Shown here piece by piece: positions 18,000-26,405 of a stretch of 64,000 nucleotides of DNA (position 1 is its first letter; each line of letters opens with the position of its first letter). The position numbers and the translations under genes were made by a program. The stretch is from CAVTBX01 sp963733135 (lineage in GTDB: Bacteria; Actinomycetota; Thermoleophilia; Gaiellales; Gaiellaceae), in NCBI GenBank assembly GCA_963733135.1, contig CAVTBX010000008.1, positions 124,001 through 188,000 of the forward strand. Reading direction: 5' to 3'. The notes below the pieces were generated by a model. The model was given only the letters and a program-made list of their open reading frames with translations. It had not been told where the DNA came from and did not search any database.

Positions 18000-18290
18000 G
18001 TGCCCGTTTACATCTCACTCATGAAGTGGACGTCGCAAGGGCTCGGAGGCCTACCGGCGTGGCGCGACCGGATCGAGGAGGGAGAGCGAGCGATCGACGA
18101 GCGCGGCGGAAAGTTCTTGACCGCCTACGTGACGCTTGGCCGGTTCGACCTCGTGGAGATCTTCGAGGCGCCGGATGACGAAACCGCCTACCAGTGCCTC
18201 CTCGAGGTCGCTCGGCACGGCAACGTGACGACGGAGACGCTGCGGGCCTTCACTCGCGAGGAAGCGGAGAAGATCGTCCGGACGATCTGA
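18000..18290 (+). CDS. GYD domain protein
   Basis: A 96-residue cytosolic protein of the GYD family (ferredoxin-like/dimeric alpha-beta barrel fold): VYISLMKWTSQG at the start, GGKFLTAYVTLGRFDLVEIF in the middle, where the eponymous GYD/GRFD turn falls, and ARHGNVTTETLRAF near the end. The family has no firm function. The GTG at 18000 gives the normal N terminus; longer readings add unrelated residues. It is the only plus-strand gene in the scp-rluB block. Confidence 0.85.
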   Translation: MPVYISLMKWTSQGLGGLPAWRDRIEEGERAIDERGGKFLTAYVTLGRFDLVEIFEAPDDETAYQCLLEVARHGNVTTETLRAFTREEAEKIVRTI

Positions 18291-18415
18291 TCGGCTCCGG
18301 CACGCGAGCCGCGGCTCACTTTCGACCCACTCGCGTGACCCACACGGGCGCCTTTCGAGAGTAGGCTCGCCGCGGGGAGGAGGCTAAGGGCGCCTTAAGA
18401 CGAGCGGAGAAGAAA

Positions 18416-19012
18416 TCAGGCGCCGCGGCGCCCGGCGACCGACTCGAGCCGGCTGCGGATTTCGTCCGCGTCGACGCCCAGATCGTCGAGGCGCGGGAGC
18501 TCCGACCGGCTCGCCAGCCCGAAGACGCGCTCGAAGAGTGGCGTGGCCGTGTAGCGGATGGCTCCTCCCTCGTCGGAGCGTCCGGCCTCCGCGATCAGAC
18601 CGCGCTCGACGAGGCCTGCCACCGCCGAGTCGGCAGCAACCCCTCTGATCCGCGCGATCTCCGGCCGGGACACCGGGCCGAGGTAGGCAACGACCGCAAG
18701 CGTCTCGAGCGCGGCCTGCGAGAGCCCGCGCTGCACCGGTCGCTCGACGAGCCGGGCACACGCCTCCGCGGCCTCGCGCGCCGCCCGGAAGGCATAACCG
18801 CCCGCCACCTGCTCGAGGACGATCCCGCTCCGCCCGTCGCGATACCGGCTCGCCAGTAGGCCGAGCGCAGTCTCGACTCGCTCGGGCTCGTCGTCCGCGG
18901 CCGCTGCCAGCTCCTCCACGGAGAGCGGTTGCGCTGCCACGACGAGAAGCGCCTCGACGGTACGGGCGAGGCGGTCGACCGGGTTGTCGATCAGTCTCAG
19001 GTTGCGTTCCAT
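18416..19012 (-). CDS. scpB: Segregation and condensation protein B
   Basis: Subunit of the SMC-ScpAB condensin that compacts and separates chromosomes. The 198-residue protein has two winged helices, with VEALLVVAAQPLSVEELA near the start and GLSQAALETLAVVAYLGPVSRPEIARIRGV as the family core. It overlaps scpA by 16 bases, the usual arrangement. The ATG at 19012 is preceded by the scpA coding region; a longer in-frame reading is a shadow of scpA. Confidence 0.95.
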   Translation of the reverse strand: MERNLRLIDNPVDRLARTVEALLVVAAQPLSVEELAAAADDEPERVETALGLLASRYRDGRSGIVLEQVAGGYAFRAAREAAEACARLVERPVQRGLSQAALETLAVVAYLGPVSRPEIARIRGVAADSAVAGLVERGLIAEAGRSDEGGAIRYTATPLFERVFGLASRSELPRLDDLGVDADEIRSRLESVAGRRGA

Positions 19013-19719
19013 ACCGTGATCGGCTCGAAGGGCGCCGGCTGCCCCATTCGGATCTCGCCGGCCTTGCGAAGCTCGAGGAGCGCGAGAAAAGCCACTGCCT
19101 GCTCGATACGCGACAGTTCGCCCGTCTCCTCGTCGAAGTCGAAACGACGTCGGCTGCGGAGCACGGCGCGGAACCGCTCGAGGAAGAGCGAGACAGGCGG
19201 AAAGCGAAGCGCCATGTGCCGTACGGAGGGCTCGGGCGGCTCGACCGCGAGGGCGCGGAGCGCCTCCGCGAGACCGGCGGGCTCCTGCGGTGCGAGGCGC
19301 AGCTCGGCCACAGGGGCAAGCGGCGCCGGGCCGAGCCGGAAGTATCGGTCGGACTCCGTCTCGAGCCGTTCCTCGAGCCAGCCCGCCGCGGCCTTGAAGC
19401 GCCGGTAGGCGGCAAGCCGCTCCGCAAGCTCCTCGGCCGCCTCGTCCGGGTCGAGGTCGTCGAAGGCCGTCTCCTCCGGGAAGAGTTCGCGCACCTTCAG
19501 CTCGAGGAGCGACGAGACGAGCACGAGGAACTCGCCGCACGCCTCGAGATCCACGGCCTCGCGCTCCAGGAGCCGCTCTGCGAACACCGTGACGACCTCA
19601 GCGACCTCCACGTCGCGGAGCTCGAGCTCCTCCCTGAGGACGAGCGTCAGGAGCAGGTCGAACGGCCCCTCGAACGCGTCCAGGTCCAGGTCGAGCTCGC
19701 GAACCGCGATAGCGCTCAT
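18997..19719 (-). CDS. scpA: Segregation and condensation protein A
   Basis: Kleisin subunit that bridges the SMC heads. The 240-residue protein begins with the family core FEGPFDLLLTLV (residues ~16-27) and FLVLVSSLLELKVRELFP near 65, and ends with a winged helix (AVAFLALLELRKAGEI). It is acidic in the middle, as usual. The start at 19719 gives the standard short N terminus. Co-translated with scpB. Confidence 0.95.
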   Translation of the reverse strand: MSAIAVRELDLDLDAFEGPFDLLLTLVLREELELRDVEVAEVVTVFAERLLEREAVDLEACGEFLVLVSSLLELKVRELFPEETAFDDLDPDEAAEELAERLAAYRRFKAAAGWLEERLETESDRYFRLGPAPLAPVAELRLAPQEPAGLAEALRALAVEPPEPSVRHMALRFPPVSLFLERFRAVLRSRRRFDFDEETGELSRIEQAVAFLALLELRKAGEIRMGQPAPFEPITVWNAT

Positions 19720-19806
19720 GCCGGCGACCCTAGACGTTTGGCCGGATGGCCCCACGCCGCCGGCTGGTGGCCCAGCCGCGTCGCCACGTTGCCTCCTCGT
19801 CTTTGC

Positions 19807-19823
19807 CAAGGCTCCCAGCCTTG
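19807..19823. terminator. Possible terminator stem downstream of lgt
   Basis: CAAGGCT-CCC-AGCCTTG inverted repeat in the 175-base gap between the lgt stop and the scpA start. The loop is short and there is no T-tract, so this is weak. Nothing gene-like was seen in the gap. Confidence 0.3.
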
Positions 19824-19894
19824 AGCGGCGTCCGAGACGGCATCCTCGCTCGGCCTGGCCCATCCCCGCCAGCACAGACATCCGGCCAAGCCTC

Positions 19895-20782
19895 CTAGCG
19901 GCCGGGGCGGACTCGCCCTTTGGGCACGGCCATCTTCCGGGCGGGCTGCGGCGGCGGCCGTTCGGGTCGGCCTCCACCACCGGGCAGCTTCGGCTCACCG
20001 GCCCGGCGCTGCGACCAGATGAACGCGGCGACTGCGAGCACGAACACGACAATGGAGACCCACGCGTTCAGGCGCAGCGGCCCGAACTCCTTCGACGGAT
20101 CGACCCGCAGGAGCTCCAGGAAGAACCGCAGGAACGTGTACCACGCGACGTAGAGCGCGAAGAGTCCCGGAGGCTTGATCCGGAAGCGGCGGCCGATCCA
20201 GATGAGCACGAGCACGCCGAGCGCGTTCCAGAGGAGCTCGTAGAGGAACGTCGGGTGGAAGGTGGCCGCGTCCAGGTATTCGGCCGGCCTGTTCTCCGGG
20301 TCGATCTCGAGGCCCCAGGGAAGGTCGGTTGGCTCACCGAAGAGCTCCTGGTTGAAGTAGTTGCCAAGCCGGCCGATCGCCTGCGCCAGGAGAAGCCCAG
20401 GCGCGACAGCATCCATGAAGAGGAACACGCTCTCGCCGGCCCTCCACACGACGACGGCCCCGGCCAGCACTCCGCCCGCGATGCCGCCCCAGACGCCGAG
20501 GCCCCCCTCCCAGATCGCGAGCGGTCCCCACCACTCGTCCGGCACCTCGCTCCAGCTCGTGGCCAGGTGATAGAGCCTCGCTCCGACGACGCCGCCCGCC
20601 ACGCCCCACATGGCGACCCGGAGGACGAGGTCCCAGTCGCCGCCGAGCCTCGTCCAACGGACACCCGTCAGCGCGGTCGCGGCCGCGATGCCGAGGAGGA
20701 GCATCAGCCCGTAGGCGTGGAGGTTCAGCGGACCAAGCTCGAGAACGCCGCTCGAGGGACTCGGGATCGAGGCGAAGAGCAC
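19895..20782 (-). CDS. lgt: Prolipoprotein diacylglyceryl transferase
   Basis: Attaches diacylglycerol to the lipobox cysteine of lipoproteins, an inner-membrane enzyme; the window itself encodes clients (354-770, 5645-7117). The 295-residue protein has about seven membrane helices, NLHAYGLMLLLGI near the start and the Lgt signature GRLGNYFNQELFGEPT near 140. The basic Pro/Gly-rich tail is typical of actinobacteria. GTG at 20782 is chosen because the upstream in-frame extension is not Lgt-like and approaches the divergent patatin gene. Confidence 0.95.
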   Translation of the reverse strand: MLFASIPSPSSGVLELGPLNLHAYGLMLLLGIAAATALTGVRWTRLGGDWDLVLRVAMWGVAGGVVGARLYHLATSWSEVPDEWWGPLAIWEGGLGVWGGIAGGVLAGAVVVWRAGESVFLFMDAVAPGLLLAQAIGRLGNYFNQELFGEPTDLPWGLEIDPENRPAEYLDAATFHPTFLYELLWNALGVLVLIWIGRRFRIKPPGLFALYVAWYTFLRFFLELLRVDPSKEFGPLRLNAWVSIVVFVLAVAAFIWSQRRAGEPKLPGGGGRPERPPPQPARKMAVPKGRVRPGR

Positions 20783-20870
20783 GCCCGGATTGTGCCTTGA
20801 ACATGCGCTGGGAGGGGCATACGCTCGACGTGCGACCCGGCCCTCCGCCGCAACCGAGGTCGCGCCGCAC

Positions 20871-23180
20871 ATGCCGGTTACAGACGTTCCGCCGCTTCCC
20901 GACGATCCGGAGGTCAAGGATCTCCGCCTCGCTCTCGTCTGCTACGGCGGCGTCTCGCTCGCGATCTACATGCACGGGATCACGAAGGAGATCCACCGGC
21001 TCGCGGTGGCGTCGAAGGCGTTCGAAGCCGACCCGGCGACGTGCCCGTTCGCCGAGGGGACGATCGAGGCGGTCTACTGGGACGCGCTCGCGGAGCGAGC
21101 CCGGCTCGAAGGAGGCGTCCGCACGCGCGTCGTTGTCGACATCGTCGCCGGCACCTCAGCCGGCGGCATCAACGGAATCATCCTCGCGAAGGCGATCGCC
21201 CGAAACCTCTCGCAGGACTCGCTCCGCAACCTCTGGCTGAGCAAGGGCGACATCAAGAAGCTGCTTGCGCTGCCGCGTGCGCCCGGGCTCCCGCTGAAGC
21301 TCGCCGCCTGGGTTGCCAGACTCCCGTTCGGCAAGGGCAAGCCTCCGCTCGACGGCAAGCAGATGTACACCTGGGTCGTCGAAGCGCTTGCGGAGATGGA
21401 CGACTCGCGGCAGCAGAACGGGGCGCCGCCGACGCTCCTCCCGGAGGGCCACCCGCTCGAGCTCCGTGTGCCGATCACCGACTTCTACGGCTACGACCGC
21501 TCGATCCCGACCTTCGACCCGAAGCGGGTGACCGACCGCTGGCACCGACACGTCATGCGGTTCCGGTCCCGGGACGGAGAGGGCGAGCTCGAGCCGGCCT
21601 TCAACGAGCGCCTGGCGTTCGCGGCACGCGCGACCTCGTGCTTTCCGGTCGCCTTCCCGCCCGTCGCCGTCGAGGATCTCGGCGACGAATGGGAAGGGCG
21701 GGACACCTTCCGGCGCGACTTCTTCCCCCACTACGAGCTCGAGGACGTCCCGCTCGACTCCACGGTGTTCGTCGACGGCGGCGTCCTCGACAACTTCCCG
21801 TTCGCCCAGGCCTTCGAGGCGATCCCGCGCCAGGCCGCCTCCGTCGAGGTCGACCGGCGCCTGATCTACGTGCAGCCGGATCCGGGCGGGCCGGGCGGCG
21901 TCGGGCCGGGCGGCCCGCCGGGGCTCCTGAAGCTCTTCTGGGGCGGCATCTCCGGGATCCCGCGCCGCGAGCCGATCGTCCAGGACCTCGTGGCGATCCG
22001 CGACCGGAACCAGCGCGTCGACCAGATGCGCGAGGTGCTCGGGAGGCTGAACCCGCAGGTGTCGGCGCACGTCCCCGACGTGCTCGACCCGAAGGCGCAC
22101 GAAACCGGCAAGGGCGACGTCATCGACGCGGCCACGGAGGAGCACGGGCTTTCCTGGGACGCTTACGTCCGGCTCAAGCTCTACACGGTCGTCGAGAGCT
22201 TCGCCGAGATCGCAGCGGACATCTGCCGCTTCCCGCCCGACTCGAACCACACCTCCTTCGTCCGCGAGGTGCTCCTCCGGCGCGCGCGAGCGAAGGGCAT
22301 CCTCGGCACCCCACCCGAGGACGAGCTCCCCACCCCGGCTCAGATCGTGTTTCTCCGCCACTTCGACCTCGCCTACGGGGAGCGGCGGCTCCGCTTCACG
22401 ATCCGGGCCCTGAACGCGCTCTACGACACCGCGGAGGTGCCACGCGAGAGCCTCAACGAGACGAAGCGCGCCCTCTACGCCCTCCTCCGTGAGCTGAGCG
22501 ATGCGCTCGAGGGCCACGCCGACCTTGCGGAGCGGGTGCGGGCACTCTTCGAGCCGAAGCGGTTGAAGGCGGCGATGGCAGGGCGCGGCACGCCGGACGA
22601 GGACGTGGACTCGTTCCTCGACGAGTATGGGGACGAGCTGGACGCGGTCGAGCGCGATCTCGGCGAAGCTCTCGAGTCACGGCTCGCGGGCTTCGGCGAC
22701 CGCGTCTTCGAGACGCTGTGGGAGCACACGGAGGACTGGCCCGAGCGGCCACGCCGACGCGTGCTCGAAGCCTTCGTCGGCTTCCCTCTCTGGGACGTCG
22801 TCGTCTTCCCGCTTCAGGAGATCGGCGGCGTGGGCGAGCTCGACCGGGTCGAGGTCGTTCGCATCAGCCCCCGGGATGCAGGCGTACTCGAGCGACCTCC
22901 GGGGAAGCCGCTCCTCGAAGGAATCGCGATCATGCACTTCGGCGCGTTCTTCAAGCGCGAGTGGCGCGAGAACGACTACCTCTGGGGCCGCCTCGACGGC
23001 TCGGCCCGTCTCCTTCGCATGCTCCTCGGCGACCAGGATCGTGCTTTTCGTTCGCGCGCGTTCGCTGCGATCGTGGAAGCGGAGGAGGCTGATCTGACCG
23101 CTGTCGACCCTGCCGTGTTCGACTGGGTGAAGTCGAAGGCAGGCCAGCAGGAAGCCGCCCCCGCCTCACGAGCCCGCTAG
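20871..23180 (+). CDS. Large patatin-like protein with DUF3376-type C terminus
   Basis: A 769-residue predicted lipid acyl hydrolase. The oxyanion-hole region CYGGVSLAIYMHGI is near residue 23, the nucleophile elbow is GTSAGG (GxSxG) near 93, and the dyad aspartate is in VDGGVLDN near 300. After the patatin domain comes a ~350-residue alpha-rich region typical of actinobacterial patatin-related (TIGR03607/DUF3376-like) proteins. No signal peptide, so cytosolic or membrane-peripheral. The start at 20871 is the ATG that gives the usual acidic N terminus. Substrate unknown. Its stop shares CTAG with the next, convergent gene. Confidence 0.85.
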   Translation: MPVTDVPPLPDDPEVKDLRLALVCYGGVSLAIYMHGITKEIHRLAVASKAFEADPATCPFAEGTIEAVYWDALAERARLEGGVRTRVVVDIVAGTSAGGINGIILAKAIARNLSQDSLRNLWLSKGDIKKLLALPRAPGLPLKLAAWVARLPFGKGKPPLDGKQMYTWVVEALAEMDDSRQQNGAPPTLLPEGHPLELRVPITDFYGYDRSIPTFDPKRVTDRWHRHVMRFRSRDGEGELEPAFNERLAFAARATSCFPVAFPPVAVEDLGDEWEGRDTFRRDFFPHYELEDVPLDSTVFVDGGVLDNFPFAQAFEAIPRQAASVEVDRRLIYVQPDPGGPGGVGPGGPPGLLKLFWGGISGIPRREPIVQDLVAIRDRNQRVDQMREVLGRLNPQVSAHVPDVLDPKAHETGKGDVIDAATEEHGLSWDAYVRLKLYTVVESFAEIAADICRFPPDSNHTSFVREVLLRRARAKGILGTPPEDELPTPAQIVFLRHFDLAYGERRLRFTIRALNALYDTAEVPRESLNETKRALYALLRELSDALEGHADLAERVRALFEPKRLKAAMAGRGTPDEDVDSFLDEYGDELDAVERDLGEALESRLAGFGDRVFETLWEHTEDWPERPRRRVLEAFVGFPLWDVVVFPLQEIGGVGELDRVEVVRISPRDAGVLERPPGKPLLEGIAIMHFGAFFKREWRENDYLWGRLDGSARLLRMLLGDQDRAFRSRAFAAIVEAEEADLTAVDPAVFDWVKSKAGQQEAAPASRAR

Positions 23181-23380
23181 AGCAGGATCTCGAGGGCGGT
23201 CTCGGCCGGGCACCCGCGCCGAAGGAGGTCGACCGCAAAGTGGAGGTCGACGTCGTTTCGAGCCGCGAGCTTCGAGGCGGAAGAGCCGTCGTAGCCGGCG
23301 CGCTCGAGCTCCTCGCGCCGCCAGTCCACGACCCGCCCGGCCTCGGTGTCCTGGTCGAGAGTGATCTCAGCCGCAGTCAT
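23177..23380 (-). CDS. Small conserved-looking hypothetical protein
   Basis: A 67-residue acidic protein (ITLDQDTEAGRVVDWRREEL then AARNDVDLHFAVDLLRRGCP), predicted mostly helical, no signal peptide. I believe similar short proteins recur in Thermoleophilia, but I cannot name a family. Composition and codon use look coding, and it ends on the same CTAG as the convergent patatin gene. Function unknown. Confidence 0.6.
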   Translation of the reverse strand: MTAAEITLDQDTEAGRVVDWRREELERAGYDGSSASKLAARNDVDLHFAVDLLRRGCPAETALEILL

Positions 23381-23457
23381 CTCTTCCTCATCGTACGGAA
23401 CGAATCGACCGTCTGTCCCCGTTTAGGGGGATTCGTCGTTCTTCGTTTAACAAAGCT

Positions 23458-24198
23458 CTAATCCAGCGAGGCCGCGAGCTCGAGGGCGCGCTCCTTGGAG
23501 ATTGCGCCTTCGATCCTGAGCGTGAGCGGACCACGCTGCCAGAGGAGCGCGTTACCGGCGAGCCTGACCGTGTCGAGCATCGGCTCGCCGTCGGGGCCGC
23601 GGTACATGAACTGATGCGGCTCGCCTGCGACCCAGAAGCCGGGCAGGTCGCCGTCGACGGTGACGCGCTCGATCGTCGTTCCCGGGCCTGCTTCCTTGCC
23701 GATCAGAAGCGGATTGGTGTCGCCTCGGAACTCGGACACCAGGAGCTCGGGCGCCGCCTCGGTTCCGTACAGGAAGACGATCTGGCCGCCGAAGGCCAGC
23801 CGGTCGACGTAGACGGCGTCGGGCCGGCCGAGACCGGGGAAGTCCGGGACGAGCGGCTCGAAGTCGAGCCTCGTCCTCGCAACGTCGAGGGGGACGGGCG
23901 TGGCAAGTCCGAGGTCGAGCTCGGTCGCGGTCGGAGGCTCGTCGACCCGCTCCACCGTCGCGCCCTGAATCCGGAGGAACTCGAGGATCGCGGTTCGCGC
24001 CTGCGGGACGGCCATCGCCGCTGCCACAGCCAGCGCGAGGGCGGCGAGAGCGACCACCAGCGGGCGGCGGAAGAGCGGCTCGCGCGCAGGGCCCGCCGCA
24101 AGCCGTGCGCGGACGCCCGGCACGAGATCCGGCGAGGGCGGCACGGCGAGCGCCGAGCCGAGACCGCGGAGCTCCTGCTCGAGGTCGAGCTCAGCCAA
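23458..24198 (-). CDS. Membrane protein, probable anti-sigma factor
   Basis: A 246-residue protein: a short cytosolic N-terminal region (LEQELRGLGSALAVPPSPDL), a membrane helix near residues 45-65 (PLVVALAALALAVAAAMAV) and an outer domain of beta-rich, DUF4367-like character. Placement directly after the ECF sigma gene with an 8-base overlap is the usual sigma/anti-sigma arrangement. No HxxxCxxC zinc motif is present, so it is not a zinc anti-sigma; the assignment rests on context and topology. Confidence 0.65.
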   Translation of the reverse strand: MAELDLEQELRGLGSALAVPPSPDLVPGVRARLAAGPAREPLFRRPLVVALAALALAVAAAMAVPQARTAILEFLRIQGATVERVDEPPTATELDLGLATPVPLDVARTRLDFEPLVPDFPGLGRPDAVYVDRLAFGGQIVFLYGTEAAPELLVSEFRGDTNPLLIGKEAGPGTTIERVTVDGDLPGFWVAGEPHQFMYRGPDGEPMLDTVRLAGNALLWQRGPLTLRIEGAISKERALELAASLD

Positions 24199-24760
24199 GG
24201 TCGCCCACCTCCTCTCCGAGCTCGGCTCGCAGCCGGTCGAGCGCCCGCGAGAGCCGGGACTTCACCGTTCCGCGCCGCACGCCGAGCGCCGTCGCCGTGT
24301 CCTCCTCCGAGAGGTCGAGGAAGTACCGGCACGCGATCACCAGCTGCTCCTCCTCGCGCAGCCGGCCGATGGCGTCGGCAAGGGCGCGGCGCCGCTCGGC
24401 CCCGGCGAGATCGCCCTCGGGGGACGGGGCCGCGCCCCCCGAGGTCTCGGTTGCCGCGAAACGCAGCGCGAGAGTCGCGCGGCGCCCGGCCGCACGGCGG
24501 CGGTTCTTCGCCTCGTTGGCGACGATTCGGAGGAGCCACGGCCGAAACGGCGCCCCGCGCCTGAAGCGGCCGAGCGCGCGGTGCGCCTTGACGAAGGCTT
24601 CCTGCGCAGCGTCCTGCGCGTCCTCGGCGGATCCGGCGACGAGGTAGGCCGTTCTGAATGCGATCCCCTGGTACGTCCTCACCAACTCCTCGTAGGCGCG
24701 CGTGTCTCCGGCCCTCGCCTGCTCGACGAGGGTGTGCTCATCCGGTGGCCGGCCCTCCAC
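24191..24760 (-). CDS. ECF RNA polymerase sigma factor (SigE/RpoE-like)
   Basis: A 189-residue group 4 sigma factor: region 2 with AYEELVRTYQGIAFRTAYLV and DAQDAAQEAFVKAHRAL, and region 4 with LREEEQLVIACRYFLDLSEE and the helix-turn-helix GVRRGTVKSRLSRALDRL. The GTG at 24760 places region 2 at the normal distance; upstream in-frame residues are not sigma-like and overlap the divergent gene. Co-translated with the anti-sigma-like gene. Stimulus unknown. Confidence 0.9.
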   Translation of the reverse strand: MEGRPPDEHTLVEQARAGDTRAYEELVRTYQGIAFRTAYLVAGSAEDAQDAAQEAFVKAHRALGRFRRGAPFRPWLLRIVANEAKNRRRAAGRRATLALRFAATETSGGAAPSPEGDLAGAERRRALADAIGRLREEEQLVIACRYFLDLSEEDTATALGVRRGTVKSRLSRALDRLRAELGEEVGDLG

Positions 24761-24817
24761 TGCCCTCTCTACACCGCTCCCCGGGGCGGGGTTCCGGTGC
24801 GAAGATTCAGAGCTCGG

Positions 24818-25256
24818 ATGGCACGGGCACGGCTGGTCGGACTCAACCACGTCGCCCTCGAGGTCGGAAACGTCGACGAGGCGATCGCGTTCTACGGCCG
24901 CGTGTTCGAGCTCGAGCTCCGCGGCCGGTCGGGACGGATGGCGTTCATCGATATCGGCGATCAGTTCGTAGCGCTTTCGGAGGGCCGGAGCCAGGGGCCC
25001 GACGATCACCGGCACTACGGGCTCGTCGTCGACTCGAAGGAGACCGCGCGGGCCGCGTTGCGTCGAGGCGGGCGTGGACGTGTCGCCGGCGCCGCACCTC
25101 CGCTTTCAGGATCCGTGGGGCAACAACGTCGAGATCGTCGAGTACGCCGACGTCCAGTTCACGAAGGCACCTGAGATTCTCGACGGGATGCGGCTCGAAG
25201 GGCTCAGGAAGTCAGAGCAGGCGCTCGACGAGCTGCGCCGGAAAGGCCTTACGTGA
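24818..25256 (+). pseudogene. VOC/glyoxalase-family protein, +1 frameshift
   Basis: The first 81 codons encode LNHVALEVGNVDEAIAFYGR and MAFIDIGDQFVALSEG, a VOC N-terminal half. After GCC GCG TTG (25052-25060) the frame is lost; skipping the single base at 25061 restores VEAGVDVSPAPHLRFQDPWG and NNVEIVEYADVQF, the VOC C-terminal half, ending at 25256. The repaired protein would be about 145 residues. So this is either a one-base insertion in the genome, a sequencing indel, or a recoded gene. Without repair the plus-one reading continues out of frame to 25174. Confidence 0.75.
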
Positions 25257-25348
25257 GCTAGCTCTCCCCGGCGCTCGTCTCGAGCTCGTTGACTCGGTTC
25301 GGTCGCAAGTGGGAAGATCGCACCCAACTCGTGCGTCCGGTAACTAAT

Positions 25349-25368
25349 GGCGCACGGCGTTGTGCGCC
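25349..25368. other. Stem-loop upstream of the repeat-protein start
   Basis: A perfect 7-base stem, GGCGCAC-GGCGTT-GTGCGCC, ends five bases before the gagaggagg Shine-Dalgarno of the next gene. It could act in its 5' leader. Confidence 0.4.
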
Positions 25369-25385
25369 CAACGAGAGGAGGCCGG

Positions 25386-26342
25386 ATGGATCATCCCGTT
25401 ACGACTGCCAGGCTCGCCGAGCCTGGTGAGCTGGAGGGGCGGGGCGTCACCGCCGTCCTTGATCGCGCCACGATCGAGGAGACGCTGCGTTCGGAGGAGC
25501 ACGATCAGCTCCTCCTGAACGTCGCCCGTGGCACGAACGGCGACGTCGAAGCCCATATCGTCAGGGTCGATCTCGGTCGGGAGGATCTCGAGCAGATCCT
25601 CGCCCAGACGGATGGTGATCGCGTGGCGCTCGACTTCGACGGAGCGGAGCTCGAGGCCATCCTCGACGCCGACGTCGAAGCTCATGGCCTCCGCGAGAAG
25701 GCGCTCGTCCTCACCGTCGCCGCAGCGACTGCGGTGGGCGCGGCCGGGGGAGCCTCTGGTGCAATCCCTCACGAGGGGGGCGCAGAGGCTCCGTTCGGAG
25801 CGGTCGCCGCATCCGCAGGGGAAGCCCCGGCGACGGTAATCGGCGGAGCCGGACAACCGGCGGAAGCTCCGTTCGGAGCGGTCGCCGCATCCGCAGGGGA
25901 AGCCCCGGCGACGGTAATCGGCGGAGCCGGACAACCGGCCGAAGCTCCGTTCGGAGCGGTCGCCGCATCCGACGGGGAAGCACCCGCAACCACGATCGGC
26001 GGAGCCGGACAACCGGAAGCCCCCTTCGGAGCGGTCGCCGCATCCGACGGAGAAGCACCCGCAACCACGATCGGCGGAGCCGGACAACCGGAAGCCCCCT
26101 TCGGAGCGGTCGCCGCATCCGACGGAGAAGCACCCGCAACCGTGATCGGCGGAGCCGGAGAGCCGGCCGCCGTTCCGGCCGCGGAACCCAGCACGTCCGC
26201 CCGGGTTGCCCCGCCCGGCGCCGAAACAAGCGGGGCCCCGGATCCGGCGGTACTGGCGGGAGTCGCAGGCGGCCTGGGAGCCCTTGCGATCACGGCGGTC
26301 GCCTTCGCTCGGCGGCGAGAGCAGGAACCGCGCTTCACATAG
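25386..26342 (+). CDS. Repeat-containing, C-terminally membrane-anchored protein
   Basis: A 318-residue protein of unknown family. Residues ~1-115 form an acidic, helix-rich domain (ATIEETLRSEEHDQLLLNVA, LEQILAQTDGDRVALDF), followed by an Ala/Gly-rich hydrophobic stretch (LTVAAATAVGAAGG). Five near-identical tandem repeats of 25-26 residues (APFGAVAAS.GEAPAT.IGG) occupy residues 133-260. A Pro/Ala/Ser linker and a final helix (LAGVAGGLGALAITAVAFARRR) with positive tail follow. There is no classical signal peptide, so the topology is unclear. The ATG has a strong AGGAGG. Confidence 0.7.
   Translation: MDHPVTTARLAEPGELEGRGVTAVLDRATIEETLRSEEHDQLLLNVARGTNGDVEAHIVRVDLGREDLEQILAQTDGDRVALDFDGAELEAILDADVEAHGLREKALVLTVAAATAVGAAGGASGAIPHEGGAEAPFGAVAASAGEAPATVIGGAGQPAEAPFGAVAASAGEAPATVIGGAGQPAEAPFGAVAASDGEAPATTIGGAGQPEAPFGAVAASDGEAPATTIGGAGQPEAPFGAVAASDGEAPATVIGGAGEPAAVPAAEPSTSARVAPPGAETSGAPDPAVLAGVAGGLGALAITAVAFARRREQEPRFT
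25782..26165 (+). repeat. Five tandem 75-78-base coding repeats
   Basis: Repeat lengths are 78, 78, 78, 75 and 75 bases, in frame with the gene. Copies 1-2 end with ACGGTAATC and CCG GCG/GCC, copies 3-5 carry GAC in place of GCA (Asp for Ala) and ACC/GTG variants, so the array shows two sub-families. The high DNA identity between copies, including synonymous sites, points to recent expansion or gene conversion and to variable copy number. Confidence 0.9.
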
Positions 26343-26405
26343 CGGCCTGCTTGCACAGTGGGGAGGGCTCGCACTGAGCCCTCTCCACCCGCCAAGACGG
26401 GCGGG

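Noticed and set aside
24581..25347. Two overlapping frames at the VOC locus as separate genes
   Set aside because: They are halves of one VOC protein; joining them by skipping 25061 gives a continuous family-typical sequence.
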